From Burkholderiaceae bacterium (lineage in GTDB: Bacteria > Pseudomonadota > Gammaproteobacteria > Burkholderiales > Burkholderiaceae_C): a stretch of 64,000 nt of DNA. Under the pieces are notes generated by a model that was not told the origin of the DNA, made no database searches, and saw nothing but the letters and a program-made list of their open reading frames with translations. Below are positions 1 through 10,272 of the stretch, piece after piece (within the stretch, counting starts at the first letter, position 1; every line of letters starts with the position of its first letter). The DNA is taken from assembly GCA_913776825.1 (NCBI GenBank), contig CAJYPV010000007.1, positions 62,001 through 126,000 of the forward strand. Direction: 5' to 3'. A program made the position numbers and the translations under genes.

Positions 1-2565
1 ATGACGCCAAGACCGGATCCCACCCGGCCGCTGCGCTTCGATCCGAGCTTGCTCGACGACAGCCAACCCACGGCTGCCGACGTGCGGCGCGTGATCGATT
101 CCGTGCCGGAGCGCTTGCTCCCGTTTCACGCCCGCGACAGCATCACGGCGGCGCGATGCTTCATGTGGGGTGTCGGTCTGGTGCTCCGCGATCACTATCT
201 GCACGAGGCGCTGACCGCCCTGCAGCATGTGGAGGACCTCGCGACCGTCCGCACCGTCGATGGCCCTCGATTGCGCACCGAAGCGGAAATGAACGCGGTG
301 AGCGCCTTGCGGGACTGGGTGACCGAGGTCCAGGAGCCGCCACGCATGCTGATGCGAGACGATGTCGCGGATCAATTGATCCGGCTGTGGGGGGATCAGC
401 GCCCTTCTGCCGAGCGCGCGCTGCGGTTCCTCGCTGGCGCCGGTCCGGTGGAACTGCCACGGCCAGCGCTGCTGCTCGCGCTGGGCCCGCGCACCGCACC
501 CATCCGCCTCATCCTGGAGCTCACCAGCGCGCGGGATAACGCCGCCTTTCGCGCCAGCTTGAGCGCCCTGCCCATCGACACCGTGGAGATCCGACACCTG
601 CCGGATCTGCCGCTCCGCTCGAACCGCGCGACCGCTCGTCAAGACAACCTGCCGGGCCTGGATGCCGGCGGGGAAGCGCGCGCTGCGCCCTCCCATGCGG
701 CGGCGGGCTCGCCGTCCGCCTGGCTGATGCCCTCGCTGGACCTGACCCAGGCGGACGGGCCGCTGCCTCCGGGCGCGATCGACGCGCTCGGCGCACAGTT
801 TCCGCGCCTGCGGCAAGTGCTGCTGCCCGGCGACTGGCCGCATCACGCGGCAGACCGCACCCGTCGCCCGCTGGGTGCGCCGCTGCGACGGTCCCTGGAG
901 GCAGAGGGACGGGCGGAGTCGCCAGCGACGGATCGATCCGAGGCGCTGCGGCCGTCCGGCGCACCCGCCCTGAGGGCGACGACCCCGCTGATGGACACCG
1001 TGTCCGATGCCCGTCTGCGGCAGGCCCCGACGCTGGATCTGAGCGCCTTCGACGTCGCCGAGGTGAGCGCCTTGCCGGCGCAGACGCTGCAAGACGTCGG
1101 TGCATCGCTGCGCCATCTGAGCCTGCCGCCAGGCCTGTCAGCGTCCGCCCTGAACGACTGGCTGCGCCGCTGCCCGAACCTGAAGCGGCTCGATGCGCCG
1201 GACATCCAGTCCGACCCGCGGGAGCCCCTCGACCTCGGGTTGGGGCCCGCCGACCTGACGCTCCACACCTCCCCGGGCTGGCTGCCGTCGATGATGCGTC
1301 GGGGCCGCCCCGAACCCCGCGTCTTGCCGACGGACGACGTGGCCCCGATCCACCTGCCTCTGGACCACGACGGCCCGCTGCCTGCACGTCTGCAAGGCCT
1401 GCAAACCCATGGACCGCTGCGGCCCTTCGCCCGGCCGTCGACCGAGGCGCTCGCCGACCTCCGCGAGCTGCTGACCGGGGCCCGCCTGACGCCCGCCAGC
1501 TCGGCCCCGCTGGCGCTGGGCGATCACAGCGAGGCCGCCCGCATGCGGCAATGGCTGCATGGGGTGCCGCATACGCTGATTCCGATGTCGATGCGGCCCG
1601 TCTTCGCGGAACTGGTCGGTCTGCCCTACGAGCGCGTCCTCGGCCATGTCCATGCCGATGGCCACGGATTTCAAACGCCGGTGACGCCCTGGCTGGGCAC
1701 CTCGGTGTCCGGCACGATCGACGTGCTGCTGCGCGAGATCGATCGAGCGCTCCATCGCAGCACACCGGAGGGCCGACGGATGAAGACCGATGAGGAACTC
1801 GCGCTGCGCGCCTCGCTGCTGCGCTGGGCCGAGCCGGGGGATGACGGGCGGGAACAGCGCGCGTTGCGGGAAGCGGTGGCGGAGCGCCTGATGCGTCCGT
1901 GGGACGGTCTGGTCCAGGGACCGATCCTGCTGACCGATGAACTGTCCGGCCCCGCGAAACTGGGTGGCTCGGCACAGGCGCTGATGGAGTTGCCGCCACG
2001 GCATCTGATGCGGTCCCTGGGGCTCAGCGCGGATCCCTCGGAGGGGTCGCCGATCGACCTGCAGTTGCACCTGCGTCAGCCGGGCCCGCTGGACCACGCG
2101 GAATTCCTGAACCGATCGGCGCAGCTGCCTTTCCGTCTGGTCCGGCTGTACAGCCTGCCCGAAGGCGCTGCGCCCGTGAGCTGGCTGCCACGCAGCACGC
2201 AGACGCTCGACCTGCTGCATGTGGCGCAGCCGTTGGACCTGTCGAGCTGGATGGACGCGTTGGCCAGCTTTCCCCGGCTCACACGGATCGAGCTGCGCCC
2301 GGATCAATGGACCGCGCTGGCCGCCGAGCAGGCCGCGCTGGACGATCCCAGCCGGGCCGATCCGCTGGCCCTGCGCATCGCGACCGGCGTGATCCGGCGC
2401 TATCAGCCCAGCGTCATGGAGCGCGTGGCCGCCGGCGAGCGCACGCTGAACCCTGCGGACTATCCGGCGGAGATGCGCGAGGCGATCGACCGTTCCTGGA
2501 CCTCGCTGTTCGGCGCCGACGCGCCGCGCCCGCGCCTGCCGGATCGCGCCAGCGCGCCGGTCTGA
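1..2565 (+). CDS. Unrecognised 854-residue protein with leucine-rich-repeat-like, internally duplicated architecture
   Basis: I do not recognise a named family. No signal peptide or membrane segment is visible. The protein is rich in Leu, Pro, Arg and Asp. Segments such as residues 240-280, 343-400 and 728-772 follow a pattern of a short LDL-type strand, a proline turn, a helix and 'FPRLRQVLLP' or 'CPNLKRLDAP', which resembles degenerate leucine-rich repeats. Residues about 26-280 and 511-772 look like two diverged copies of one module: each has a 'VP..L.P' helix, a TDEEL/TEAEM helix ending in a 'RLW.D/RPWDG' motif, an alpha/beta stretch and then an LRR-like stretch. The window begins exactly at the ATG, so the true start could lie further upstream. 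Secreted effectors and intracellular scaffold proteins can look like this, but no function can be assigned. That it is a gene is supported by length and GC-skewed codon use. Confidence 0.8.
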   Translation: MTPRPDPTRPLRFDPSLLDDSQPTAADVRRVIDSVPERLLPFHARDSITAARCFMWGVGLVLRDHYLHEALTALQHVEDLATVRTVDGPRLRTEAEMNAVSALRDWVTEVQEPPRMLMRDDVADQLIRLWGDQRPSAERALRFLAGAGPVELPRPALLLALGPRTAPIRLILELTSARDNAAFRASLSALPIDTVEIRHLPDLPLRSNRATARQDNLPGLDAGGEARAAPSHAAAGSPSAWLMPSLDLTQADGPLPPGAIDALGAQFPRLRQVLLPGDWPHHAADRTRRPLGAPLRRSLEAEGRAESPATDRSEALRPSGAPALRATTPLMDTVSDARLRQAPTLDLSAFDVAEVSALPAQTLQDVGASLRHLSLPPGLSASALNDWLRRCPNLKRLDAPDIQSDPREPLDLGLGPADLTLHTSPGWLPSMMRRGRPEPRVLPTDDVAPIHLPLDHDGPLPARLQGLQTHGPLRPFARPSTEALADLRELLTGARLTPASSAPLALGDHSEAARMRQWLHGVPHTLIPMSMRPVFAELVGLPYERVLGHVHADGHGFQTPVTPWLGTSVSGTIDVLLREIDRALHRSTPEGRRMKTDEELALRASLLRWAEPGDDGREQRALREAVAERLMRPWDGLVQGPILLTDELSGPAKLGGSAQALMELPPRHLMRSLGLSADPSEGSPIDLQLHLRQPGPLDHAEFLNRSAQLPFRLVRLYSLPEGAAPVSWLPRSTQTLDLLHVAQPLDLSSWMDALASFPRLTRIELRPDQWTALAAEQAALDDPSRADPLALRIATGVIRRYQPSVMERVAAGERTLNPADYPAEMREAIDRSWTSLFGADAPRPRLPDRASAPV

Positions 2566-2615
2566 TCCGTGAACCGGTCAGTAGGCTGATGGGCTGATGG
2601 GCGGACGGGCCATCA

Positions 2616-2637
2616 CGGGGCGCGCTGCCGCGCCCCG
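2616..2637. terminator. GC-rich hairpin between convergent genes
   Basis: A perfect 9-bp inverted repeat (CGGGGCGCG / CGCGCCCCG, 4-nt loop) lies 14 bp beyond the livF stop codon and after the stop of the upstream plus-strand gene. There is no T-run, so it may work as a weak or Rho-assisted bidirectional terminator. Confidence 0.45.
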
Positions 2638-2651
2638 CCTCGGATGCCCCT

Positions 2652-3485
2652 TCAGACTTCCAGCCACTCCTTGCGCACGTAGGCGTTGGCCCGCAACTCG
2701 GCGGGCGTGCCTTCGAACACGATGCGGCCGTGGCCCATCACATAGCAGCGCTCGGAGATTTCCAGCGCGATGGCCAGCTTCTGCTCCACCAGCAGGACCG
2801 ACACGCCGCGCCGCTTCAACTCCTTCAGATAGTCGGCGACCAGCTCCACGATCTTCGGCGCGAGGCCTTCGGTCGGCTCGTCGATCATGATCAGGTCCGG
2901 ATCGCCCATCAGCGTGCGGCACAGCGTGAGCATCTGCTGCTCGCCGCCGGACAGCACGCCCGCTTCGGTGTGCTGGCGCTCCTTGAGGCGCGGGAACATG
3001 CGGTACATGTCGTCGTAGCTCCAGCGCGGCGGTCGACCGCGGCGGCCGGACTTCTCGCCGAGCATCAGGTTCTGATGCACCGTCAGCCGGGCGAAGATGT
3101 CGCGGTTCTCCGGCACATAGCCCAGGCCCTGATGGGCCACTTCATAGGCCTTCTGACCCAGCAGCGGCCGCCCGCCCCAGGTGATCGATCCGGTGCCGTC
3201 CACCTGGCCCATGATGGTCTTGACGGTGGTGGAACGGCCCGATCCGTTGCGACCCAGCAGGCTGACGATCTCTCCGGGGCGGACCTCCATCGTGACCCCG
3301 TGCAGCACATGGCTCTTGCCGTAGAAGGCGTGCAGGTTGTCCAGCTTGAGCGTGCGGCCGTCCTGGACTGCTGCGCTCTCGCGGCCCGTGTTCATCGGGC
3401 CAGCCGAGGGCGCGGTCTGATGCGACGGCTTCGCCTGATCGGCCTGATGAGCGGGATGGGCGCTGGCGACGTTCGAATCGTTCAT
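2652..3485 (-). CDS. livF: Branched-chain amino acid-type ABC transporter ATPase (LivF family), Walker A Lys replaced by Arg
   Basis: Second ATPase of a HAAT-family importer. ATP hydrolysis at the inner face of the cytoplasmic membrane drives substrate entry through LivH/LivM. The ATPase core starts near residue 48 (KLDNLHAFYGKSHVLHG), followed by Walker A, a Q-loop region, the signature LSGGEQQ and Walker B LIMIDEPTEGL. Walker A reads GRNGSGRST, so the normally invariant lysine is arginine. The start chosen is the ATG at 3485, 25 bp after livG and preceded by AGAGGAAA; this gives 277 residues with about 45 extra N-terminal residues rich in His, Ala and Gln. An internal ATG (MNTGRES) would give a more typical length. 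It is the last gene of the transporter operon. The substrate is unknown; the family also moves urea, amides and aromatic or aliphatic acids. Confidence 0.9.
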   Translation of the reverse strand: MNDSNVASAHPAHQADQAKPSHQTAPSAGPMNTGRESAAVQDGRTLKLDNLHAFYGKSHVLHGVTMEVRPGEIVSLLGRNGSGRSTTVKTIMGQVDGTGSITWGGRPLLGQKAYEVAHQGLGYVPENRDIFARLTVHQNLMLGEKSGRRGRPPRWSYDDMYRMFPRLKERQHTEAGVLSGGEQQMLTLCRTLMGDPDLIMIDEPTEGLAPKIVELVADYLKELKRRGVSVLLVEQKLAIALEISERCYVMGHGRIVFEGTPAELRANAYVRKEWLEV

Positions 3486-3510
3486 GGGTTTCCTCTCGTC
3501 CCGTCGCGGG

Positions 3511-4287
3511 TCATGCGCCGGCGGCTTGCGCTTCGGCGAGCACCGAGCCCAGGTAGGCTTCCTGGACCCGCGGATTGGCGCGCACCGCCTCGGGCGTGTC
3601 GAAGGCGATGACCTCGCCATACACCAGCACCGCGATCTTGTCGGCCAGGCCGAACACCACGCCCATGTCGTGCTCCACCGTCAGCAGCGTGCGACCTTCC
3701 GTCACCTGGCGGATCAGCTGAATGAAGCGATGGGTCTCGCTCTTGCTCATGCCGGCGGTGGGCTCGTCGAGCAGGATCACCTGCGCGCCACCGGCGATGG
3801 TGATGCCGATCTCCAGCGCGCGGGCCTCGGCATAGGTCAGGTTCATCGCCGGCACATCGCGCTTCTTGTCCAGATGGAGCATCTCCAGCAGCTCGTCCGC
3901 CCGGTCATTGAGTTCATCCATGCCGGCCAGGAATTTCCAGAACGCATACCGGTGGCCCATCGACCACAGCAGCGCGCAGCGGATGTTCTCGAACACCGAC
4001 AGCCGGGTGAACAGGTTGGAGACCTGGAAGCTGCGCGACAAGCCGCGGCGGTTGATCTGGTAGGGCGGCAGCTGATCGATGCGTTCGCCGAAGAGCCGGA
4101 TCTCGCCGCTGGTGGGCGCAAAGCGGCCGCTGATCAGGTTGAACAGCGTGGACTTGCCGGCGCCGTTGGGGCCGATGATCGCCACCCGCTCGCCGGGCTT
4201 CACCGCGAGTTCCGCGCCTCGGATGATTTCGCTCTTGCCGAAGCGCTTGCGCACCTCGCGCAGTTCCAGGGCATAGGTCGTGCTCAC
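3511..4287 (-). CDS. livG: Branched-chain amino acid-type ABC transporter ATPase (LivG family)
   Basis: First ATPase of the importer, about 258 residues. Walker A is GPNGAGKST and Walker B is VILLDEPTAGMS, both intact, followed by the H-loop VEHDMGVV. The signature motif is unusual: NLTYAEARALEIG replaces the usual LSYGEQR type. The C-terminal tail (IAFDTPEAVRANPRVQEAYLG) is characteristic of LivG. The start is a GTG at 4287 that overlaps the livM stop codon in a GTGA junction, preceded by GGGAGA, which implies translational coupling. With livF it forms a heterodimer in which one partner has an altered Walker A and the other an altered signature. Confidence 0.92.
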   Translation of the reverse strand: MSTTYALELREVRKRFGKSEIIRGAELAVKPGERVAIIGPNGAGKSTLFNLISGRFAPTSGEIRLFGERIDQLPPYQINRRGLSRSFQVSNLFTRLSVFENIRCALLWSMGHRYAFWKFLAGMDELNDRADELLEMLHLDKKRDVPAMNLTYAEARALEIGITIAGGAQVILLDEPTAGMSKSETHRFIQLIRQVTEGRTLLTVEHDMGVVFGLADKIAVLVYGEVIAFDTPEAVRANPRVQEAYLGSVLAEAQAAGA

Positions 4288-5744
4288 AGGCTCTCCCGAC
4301 GCTTGATTTCCTTTTCGATGTCCGCCTGGACCTCGTCCCAGTCGCGCTTGAACTGGCGCCGTACCAACTCGAACAGCCCGAGTCCGGTCACGAGCACGAA
4401 ACCGGCACCGAACCACGCATTCGCCGACCGTGCATTGAGGGTGGCGCCCAGGTAATGCAGCTCCGGGCCGAGCGCTTCATTGAGTTGCAGGTGATAGAGC
4501 ATCTCCACCATCGCCGAGCCGCCCAGCAGCGCGGTCAGGCCGGTCGCGCCGAGGGCCAGATAGGCGGTCCACAACTCGCGCAGCCGGCCGAAGGCGGCGA
4601 CCCGCAGATTCATCATGATCAGCGCCGCGAAGCCGCCGGGCGCATACATCACCATGAACAGGAAGATCAGCCCGAGATACAGCAGCCACGCCTTGGTCAG
4701 CTCCGACAGCAGCACCAGCGCCACCACCATCAGCACCGCACCGATGATCGGGCCGAAGAAGAAGGTGGCGCCGCCGAGGAAGGTGAACAGCAGATACGCG
4801 CCGGAGCGGGCCGCGCCGACGACTTCAGCGGTGACGATCTCGAAGTTCAGCGCGGAGAGTCCGCCCGACACACCGGCGAAGAAGCCGGAGATCAGGAAGG
4901 CGAGGAAGCGCACCCACTGCGTGTCGTAGCCGATGAACTGGACGCGCTCCGGGTTGTCGCGCACCGCATTGAGCATCCGGCCGAGCGGCGTGCGGGTGAA
5001 GGCGAACAACAGCGCGGTGCAGACGAAGCAATAGAGCGCGATCAGGTAGTACACCTGGATCTGCGGACCGAAGCTGATGCCCAGCACCGGCTGGCCGACC
5101 ACCCGGTTGCCGGAGATCCCGCCCTCCCCGCCGAAGAACTCCGGCAGCATCAGCGACATCGACCAGATCAGCTCGCCCAGGCCCAGCGTGATCATCGCGA
5201 ACGGGGTGCCGGATTTCTTCGTCGAGACCCAGCCGAACAGCGCCGCGAAGCCGAGCCCGGCCAGACCACCCACGATGGGCACCAGGCTCACCGGCAGCGC
5301 CCAGTGCCCGGCGGAGACCAGGTTCAGCGTGTGGATCGCCAGATAGGCGCCCAGCCCGCTGTAGACCGCGTGGCCGAAGCTCAACATCCCGCCTTGTCCG
5401 AGCAGCAGGTTGTAGGCCAGGCAGGCAATGATCGCGATGCCCATCTGGGACAGCATCGTCTGGGCCAGGCTGCTGGTCCAGAGCAGCGGGGCCACGATCA
5501 GCGCGGCGGCATAAGCGCCCCAGATCAGCCACCGGCCGACGTTGTAGGGCTTGAAGTGATAGGTCGAGCCGCGCGGCGCGCGGCGGCGGTCCACGTGGGG
5601 CTGATGGGCGCTGGCATCGGCCGCTGCGCTCGCGGAAGAGGTGGATGAGGTGGCCGATGCGGCGGCGGACGTCGGCATGGGCGCGCGGTCCTGGGCGGGG
5701 CTGGGGGCGGGATTGGGGGGTGAGGCGGGCATCACGGCGGCCAT
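4284..5744 (-). CDS. livM: Branched-chain amino acid-type ABC transporter permease (LivM family) with disordered N-terminal tail
   Basis: Integral membrane permease of 486 residues, longer than the usual 320-420. Residues about 1-60 form a hydrophilic Pro/Ser/Ala-rich tail. Then come the family core YNLLLGQGGMLSFGHAVYSG, the cytoplasmic coupling region around LGRMLNAVRDNPERVQFIGY, and at least eight hydrophobic segments. The C-terminus carries two further hydrophobic stretches and a charged tail (RDWDEVQADIEKEIKRRES). It starts 3 bp after the livH stop codon, with AGAGG lying inside the end of livH, and its own stop overlaps livG. A start at the nearby MPASPP methionine is also possible. Confidence 0.92.
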   Translation of the reverse strand: MAAVMPASPPNPAPSPAQDRAPMPTSAAASATSSTSSASAAADASAHQPHVDRRRAPRGSTYHFKPYNVGRWLIWGAYAAALIVAPLLWTSSLAQTMLSQMGIAIIACLAYNLLLGQGGMLSFGHAVYSGLGAYLAIHTLNLVSAGHWALPVSLVPIVGGLAGLGFAALFGWVSTKKSGTPFAMITLGLGELIWSMSLMLPEFFGGEGGISGNRVVGQPVLGISFGPQIQVYYLIALYCFVCTALLFAFTRTPLGRMLNAVRDNPERVQFIGYDTQWVRFLAFLISGFFAGVSGGLSALNFEIVTAEVVGAARSGAYLLFTFLGGATFFFGPIIGAVLMVVALVLLSELTKAWLLYLGLIFLFMVMYAPGGFAALIMMNLRVAAFGRLRELWTAYLALGATGLTALLGGSAMVEMLYHLQLNEALGPELHYLGATLNARSANAWFGAGFVLVTGLGLFELVRRQFKRDWDEVQADIEKEIKRRESL

Positions 5745-5747
5745 GGG

Positions 5748-6749
5748 TCAATCCTCTCGCGTGCCGAGCAGGCCTTTGGGGCGGAAGATCAGGATCAGCA
5801 CCATCAGCAGGTAAGGCAGGATGGGCGCCACCTGGGCGAGCGTCAGTTTGAGCAGTGGATAGCCGAAGGTCTCGGGGCCGAGCTGGAACACCTTGGCGAG
5901 TGAGGCGTCCACGGTGAGCGGCAGGGTCTGGAGCAGGCCGATCAGGATCGAGGCCACGAAGGCGCCGGCGAGCGAGCCGACGCCGCCGATCACCACCACC
6001 ACGAAGATGATGGAGCCGACGATCACGGCCATCGCCGGTTCGGTCACGAACGTGATGCCGCCGATCACGCCGGCGAGTGCGGCGAGAGCGCAGCCGCTGC
6101 CGAACACCAGCATGAACACGCGGGGCACGTTGTGGCCGAGGGCTTCGACCATTTCGGGGTGTGTGAGTGCGGCCTGGATCACCAGGCCGATGCGGGTGCG
6201 GGTGAGCAGCAGCCAGAGGGCGAGCAGCATGAACAGCGCCACCAGCATCATGAACGCGCGGGTGAGCGGGAACTTGGAGCAGCTTGCTGCGGCGCAGAGC
6301 GTGGTGGGCGCGTCGCCCCAGACGAGTGAGAGGGCTTGCCCGGGGGCGTGGACCAGGGTGAACGCGGCGCCCTGAAGGGAGGGTGGTGGGGTGAATGGGA
6401 GGGCGGTGCGCCCCCAGACCAGTTGCACGAGTTCGAGCACCACATAGGACAGGCCGAACGTGATGAGGAGTTCGGGAACGTGGCCGAACTTGTGCACGCG
6501 GCGGAGGGCGCCGCGTTCGAACAGGGCGCCGAGGGCACCGACGACCAGGGGAGCGAGCAGCAGCGCGGGCCAGAAGCCGATCCAACCGGTGATGGTGTAG
6601 GCCACATAGGCGCCGAGCATGTAGAAGCTCGCGTGGGCGAAGTTGAGCACGCCCATCATGCTGAAGATCAGCGTCAGGCCCGCGCTCAGCATGAACAGCA
6701 GCAGCCCCGAGGACAGCCCGTTCAGCAGATTGATGAGGATTTGTTCCAC
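5748..6749 (-). CDS. livH: Branched-chain amino acid-type ABC transporter permease (LivH family)
   Basis: Integral membrane permease, 333 residues with eight or more hydrophobic helices. The family hallmark appears near the N-terminus: LTLIFSMMGVLNFAHASFYM, and later VVVVIGGVGSLAGAFVASILIG and the C-terminal FRPKGLLG. It initiates at a GTG (6749) with only a weak ribosome-binding site (GAGCAAGAC), which is consistent with expression lower than that of the binding protein encoded upstream. A 345-bp stretch containing a large palindrome and three tandem repeats separates it from the binding-protein gene, while livM follows after 3 bp. Confidence 0.93.
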   Translation of the reverse strand: MEQILINLLNGLSSGLLLFMLSAGLTLIFSMMGVLNFAHASFYMLGAYVAYTITGWIGFWPALLLAPLVVGALGALFERGALRRVHKFGHVPELLITFGLSYVVLELVQLVWGRTALPFTPPPSLQGAAFTLVHAPGQALSLVWGDAPTTLCAAASCSKFPLTRAFMMLVALFMLLALWLLLTRTRIGLVIQAALTHPEMVEALGHNVPRVFMLVFGSGCALAALAGVIGGITFVTEPAMAVIVGSIIFVVVVIGGVGSLAGAFVASILIGLLQTLPLTVDASLAKVFQLGPETFGYPLLKLTLAQVAPILPYLLMVLILIFRPKGLLGTRED

Positions 6750-6816
6750 GTCTTGCTCAGCCTTGATTCAAAGAGACGCGCCACCGCGCACACCATTCCG
6801 CCCACCCAAGCTCTCC

Positions 6817-6960
6817 CAAGAGCCGCCTAGGCGACGGCCAAGCCGTCCGCCAGCCCAGCACCCGCACCCAAGAGCGCCTAGGCGACGGCGCAGCCGTCCG
6901 CCAGCCCGTCCCCCTCCCCCAAGAACCGCCTAGGCGACGGCGCAGCCGTCCGCCAGCCCG
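6817..6960. repeat. Three tandem ~51-bp intergenic repeats, each with a small hairpin
   Basis: Three units share the core CCTAGGCGACGGC...GCCGTCCGCCAGCCC, with CCTAGG at 6826, 6877 and 6929 (spacing 51 and 52 bp). Each unit contains a 6-bp hairpin GACGGC/GCCGTC; the loop differs between unit 1 (CAA) and units 2 and 3 (GCA) while both stem arms are preserved. They lie between the binding-protein gene and livH, on the livH side of the palindrome. An open frame crosses them on the minus strand, but its peptide is only the repeat read through, so I treat the region as non-coding. Confidence 0.75.
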
Positions 6961-6974
6961 CTCCGCAGCGCTCA

Positions 6975-7098
6975 GTGAAGGGGGGGAGGGGCGTCGCGAG
7001 CGGGCCGAGGTTGGGTTCGCGGCGCACAGCCGTACGCCCGTACGGCGAGCACCGCGAACCCAAGATCGGCCCGCGCAGTAGCCCAGCCCCCCCTTCAC
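6975..7098. repeat. 124-bp interrupted palindrome overlapping the end of the ABC binding-protein gene
   Basis: Nested inverted arms share one centre near 7037. They are 6975-6986 with 7087-7098 (GTGAAGGGGGGG), 7001-7008 with 7066-7073 (CGGGCCGA), 7011-7022 with 7052-7063 (TTGGGTTCGCGG), and 7029-7036 with 7039-7046 (GCCGTACG). In total 40 bp of arm sequence pair perfectly. The right outer arm includes the stop codon of the binding-protein gene. In the mRNA this would be a very stable stem-loop directly after that gene. The likely role is 3'-end protection or partial termination, giving more binding protein than permease; this is inferred. Confidence 0.8.
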
Positions 7099-8384
7099 CG
7101 TTTCATTTGGCAGGAGGTGGGGGTGCTGGAGATGTAGGGGTCGAACGTCCTGACCGGCGCAAAGTTATAGCCCGTGTTCTCCACGCTATAGCTCCGCTTC
7201 GCATCCGCCTTCTGCCACACGGTGAGGAACAGCGTCTGCTGCAGCTGATGGTCGGTCTTGCGCATCTCCACATCGCCATTGAAGCTCTTGAACTTCAAGC
7301 CCTCCAGCGCCGCCGCCACCTTCACCGGATCGGTGCTCTTGGCCATCGCCATCGCGTTGCTCAACGCGTTGTAGATGTGCAGCACGCTGCCGGTATAGAA
7401 ATCGTCATTGAACTTGGCCTTGTACTCATTGGCCCACTGCTCGGTCTGCCCACCCATGCTGTTGTGGTTGTAGGAGATCTGGAACACCCGCCCTGCCCCG
7501 TTCGGACCGATCGCCGTGGGCGTGCCGCTCACGCCGGCGTAGTAGGTGTAGAACTTGCCGTTGTAGCCGGCCTCGTTGGCGGCCTTCACCAGCAGCGCCA
7601 GGTCCGAGCCCCAGTTGCCGGTGATGACGCTGTCCGCGCCCGCGGCCTTGATCTTGGCCACATACGGCGCGAAGTCGCGCACCTGCGCCAGCGGATGCAG
7701 ATCCTCGCCCACGATCTGCACATCCGGCCGCTTCTTGGCCAGCATCTCCTTGGCGTATTTGGCGACCTGCTGGCCGTGCGCATAGTTCTGGTTGAGCAGG
7801 AACACCTTCTTGATGTCGGGCTGGTCCTTCATGAAGGTGGTCAGCGCTTCCATCTTCATCGAGGTGTCGGCATCAAAACGGAAATGCCAGTAGCTGCATT
7901 TGCTGTTGGTGAGATCCGGATCCACCGCCGAGTGATTCAGATACAGCACTTCCTTGCCGGGATTGCGCTCGTTGTGCTTGTTCACCGCATCGATGATGGC
8001 CATCGCCGCACCCGAGCCATTGCCCTGCGTCACATAGCGCACGCCCTGGTCGATGGCGGACTTCAGCGCATTCAGCGACTCCGCCGGGCTGAGCTTGTTG
8101 TCGATCGCGATGATCTCGAACTTCACGCCCGCCGGATTGCTGGCATTGAACTTCTCCGCGAAGAACTGGAACGACTTCACCTGGTTCTGACCCACCGGCG
8201 CCATCAGCCCGGACAGCGGATCGATCCACGCGATCTTCACCGTCTCGCCCTTCTGCGCCTGAGCGCCCGCGCTGGCCAGCACGGCCAGCATCGCCACCGA
8301 CAGGCGTCGGACCCAAGGCCCTGATCCGCCGCTGCCGTCGACGACGGCGAAGGGACCACGGCGCTGTTCACGGGGCTTGCTCAT
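7095..8384 (-). CDS. Periplasmic substrate-binding protein of the branched-chain amino acid-type ABC transporter
   Basis: Type I periplasmic binding fold protein of about 429 residues. The start at 8384 has a strong ribosome-binding site (CAGGAGAC). A charged N-region with GPWVRRLS leads into [17 protein letters not shown], a signal peptide with cleavage after AQA or shortly beyond. The mature protein begins [21 protein letters not shown], the classic opening of LivK-like receptors, and contains [21 protein letters not shown] and [13 protein letters not shown] from the second lobe. It heads the transporter operon and is followed by the large palindrome. The ligand cannot be read from the sequence; the upstream acyl-CoA synthetase suggests a carboxylic acid rather than leucine, isoleucine or valine. 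Confidence 0.92.
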   Translation of the reverse strand: MSKPREQRRGPFAVVDGSGGSGPWVRRLSVAMLAVLASAGAQAQKGETVKIAWIDPLSGLMAPVGQNQVKSFQFFAEKFNASNPAGVKFEIIAIDNKLSPAESLNALKSAIDQGVRYVTQGNGSGAAMAIIDAVNKHNERNPGKEVLYLNHSAVDPDLTNSKCSYWHFRFDADTSMKMEALTTFMKDQPDIKKVFLLNQNYAHGQQVAKYAKEMLAKKRPDVQIVGEDLHPLAQVRDFAPYVAKIKAAGADSVITGNWGSDLALLVKAANEAGYNGKFYTYYAGVSGTPTAIGPNGAGRVFQISYNHNSMGGQTEQWANEYKAKFNDDFYTGSVLHIYNALSNAMAMAKSTDPVKVAAALEGLKFKSFNGDVEMRKTDHQLQQTLFLTVWQKADAKRSYSVENTGYNFAPVRTFDPYISSTPTSCQMKR

Positions 8385-8416
8385 GTTTGTCTCCTGAGGG
8401 GAAGGGGGATGGTGGG

Positions 8417-8448
8417 GTGTCGCAAGAAGACGTCTTCTTCTTCGACAC
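8417..8448. promoter_or_regulatory. Nested dyad in the leader of the binding-protein gene
   Basis: A perfect 16-bp palindrome, AAGAAGACGTCTTCTT (8424-8439), sits inside a second pair of arms, GTGTCG (8417-8422) and CGACAC (8443-8448). It lies about 33-65 nt upstream of the binding-protein ATG within a GAA-rich tract unlike the surrounding GC-rich DNA. It could be a protein-binding operator or an mRNA hairpin. Apart from it, I see nothing else definite in the 226-bp gap to the acyl-CoA synthetase gene. Confidence 0.5.
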
Positions 8449-8610
8449 TTCTTTCTCTTCTTCAACAACGGCTGCGGGAAACGAGCTGGAAATCGGTGGG
8501 ATGGCCGAGGCAGCGGCGGTGGCGGCCGTAGCGGTGGTGGCCGTGGCGAGAACAGCAGACGGTCACCGTCCCGCACCCTCAACAACAGACATCGCTACCG
8601 GCCGCCGGGC

Positions 8611-10272
<1,662 letters not shown>

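Noticed and set aside
521-2307. Long minus-strand frames opposite the LRR-like gene
   Set aside because: Arg/Ala/Pro-rich composition with no domain logic; the plus-strand frame has regular repeats and normal composition.
6817-6960. CRISPR-like array
   Set aside because: Only three units, the intervening sequence is itself part of the repeat, and no cas genes are present.
6757-7098. Small minus-strand frame across the tandem repeats
   Set aside because: Its peptide is just the translated DNA repeat (GWRTAAPSPRR units); the palindrome and hairpins indicate non-coding DNA.
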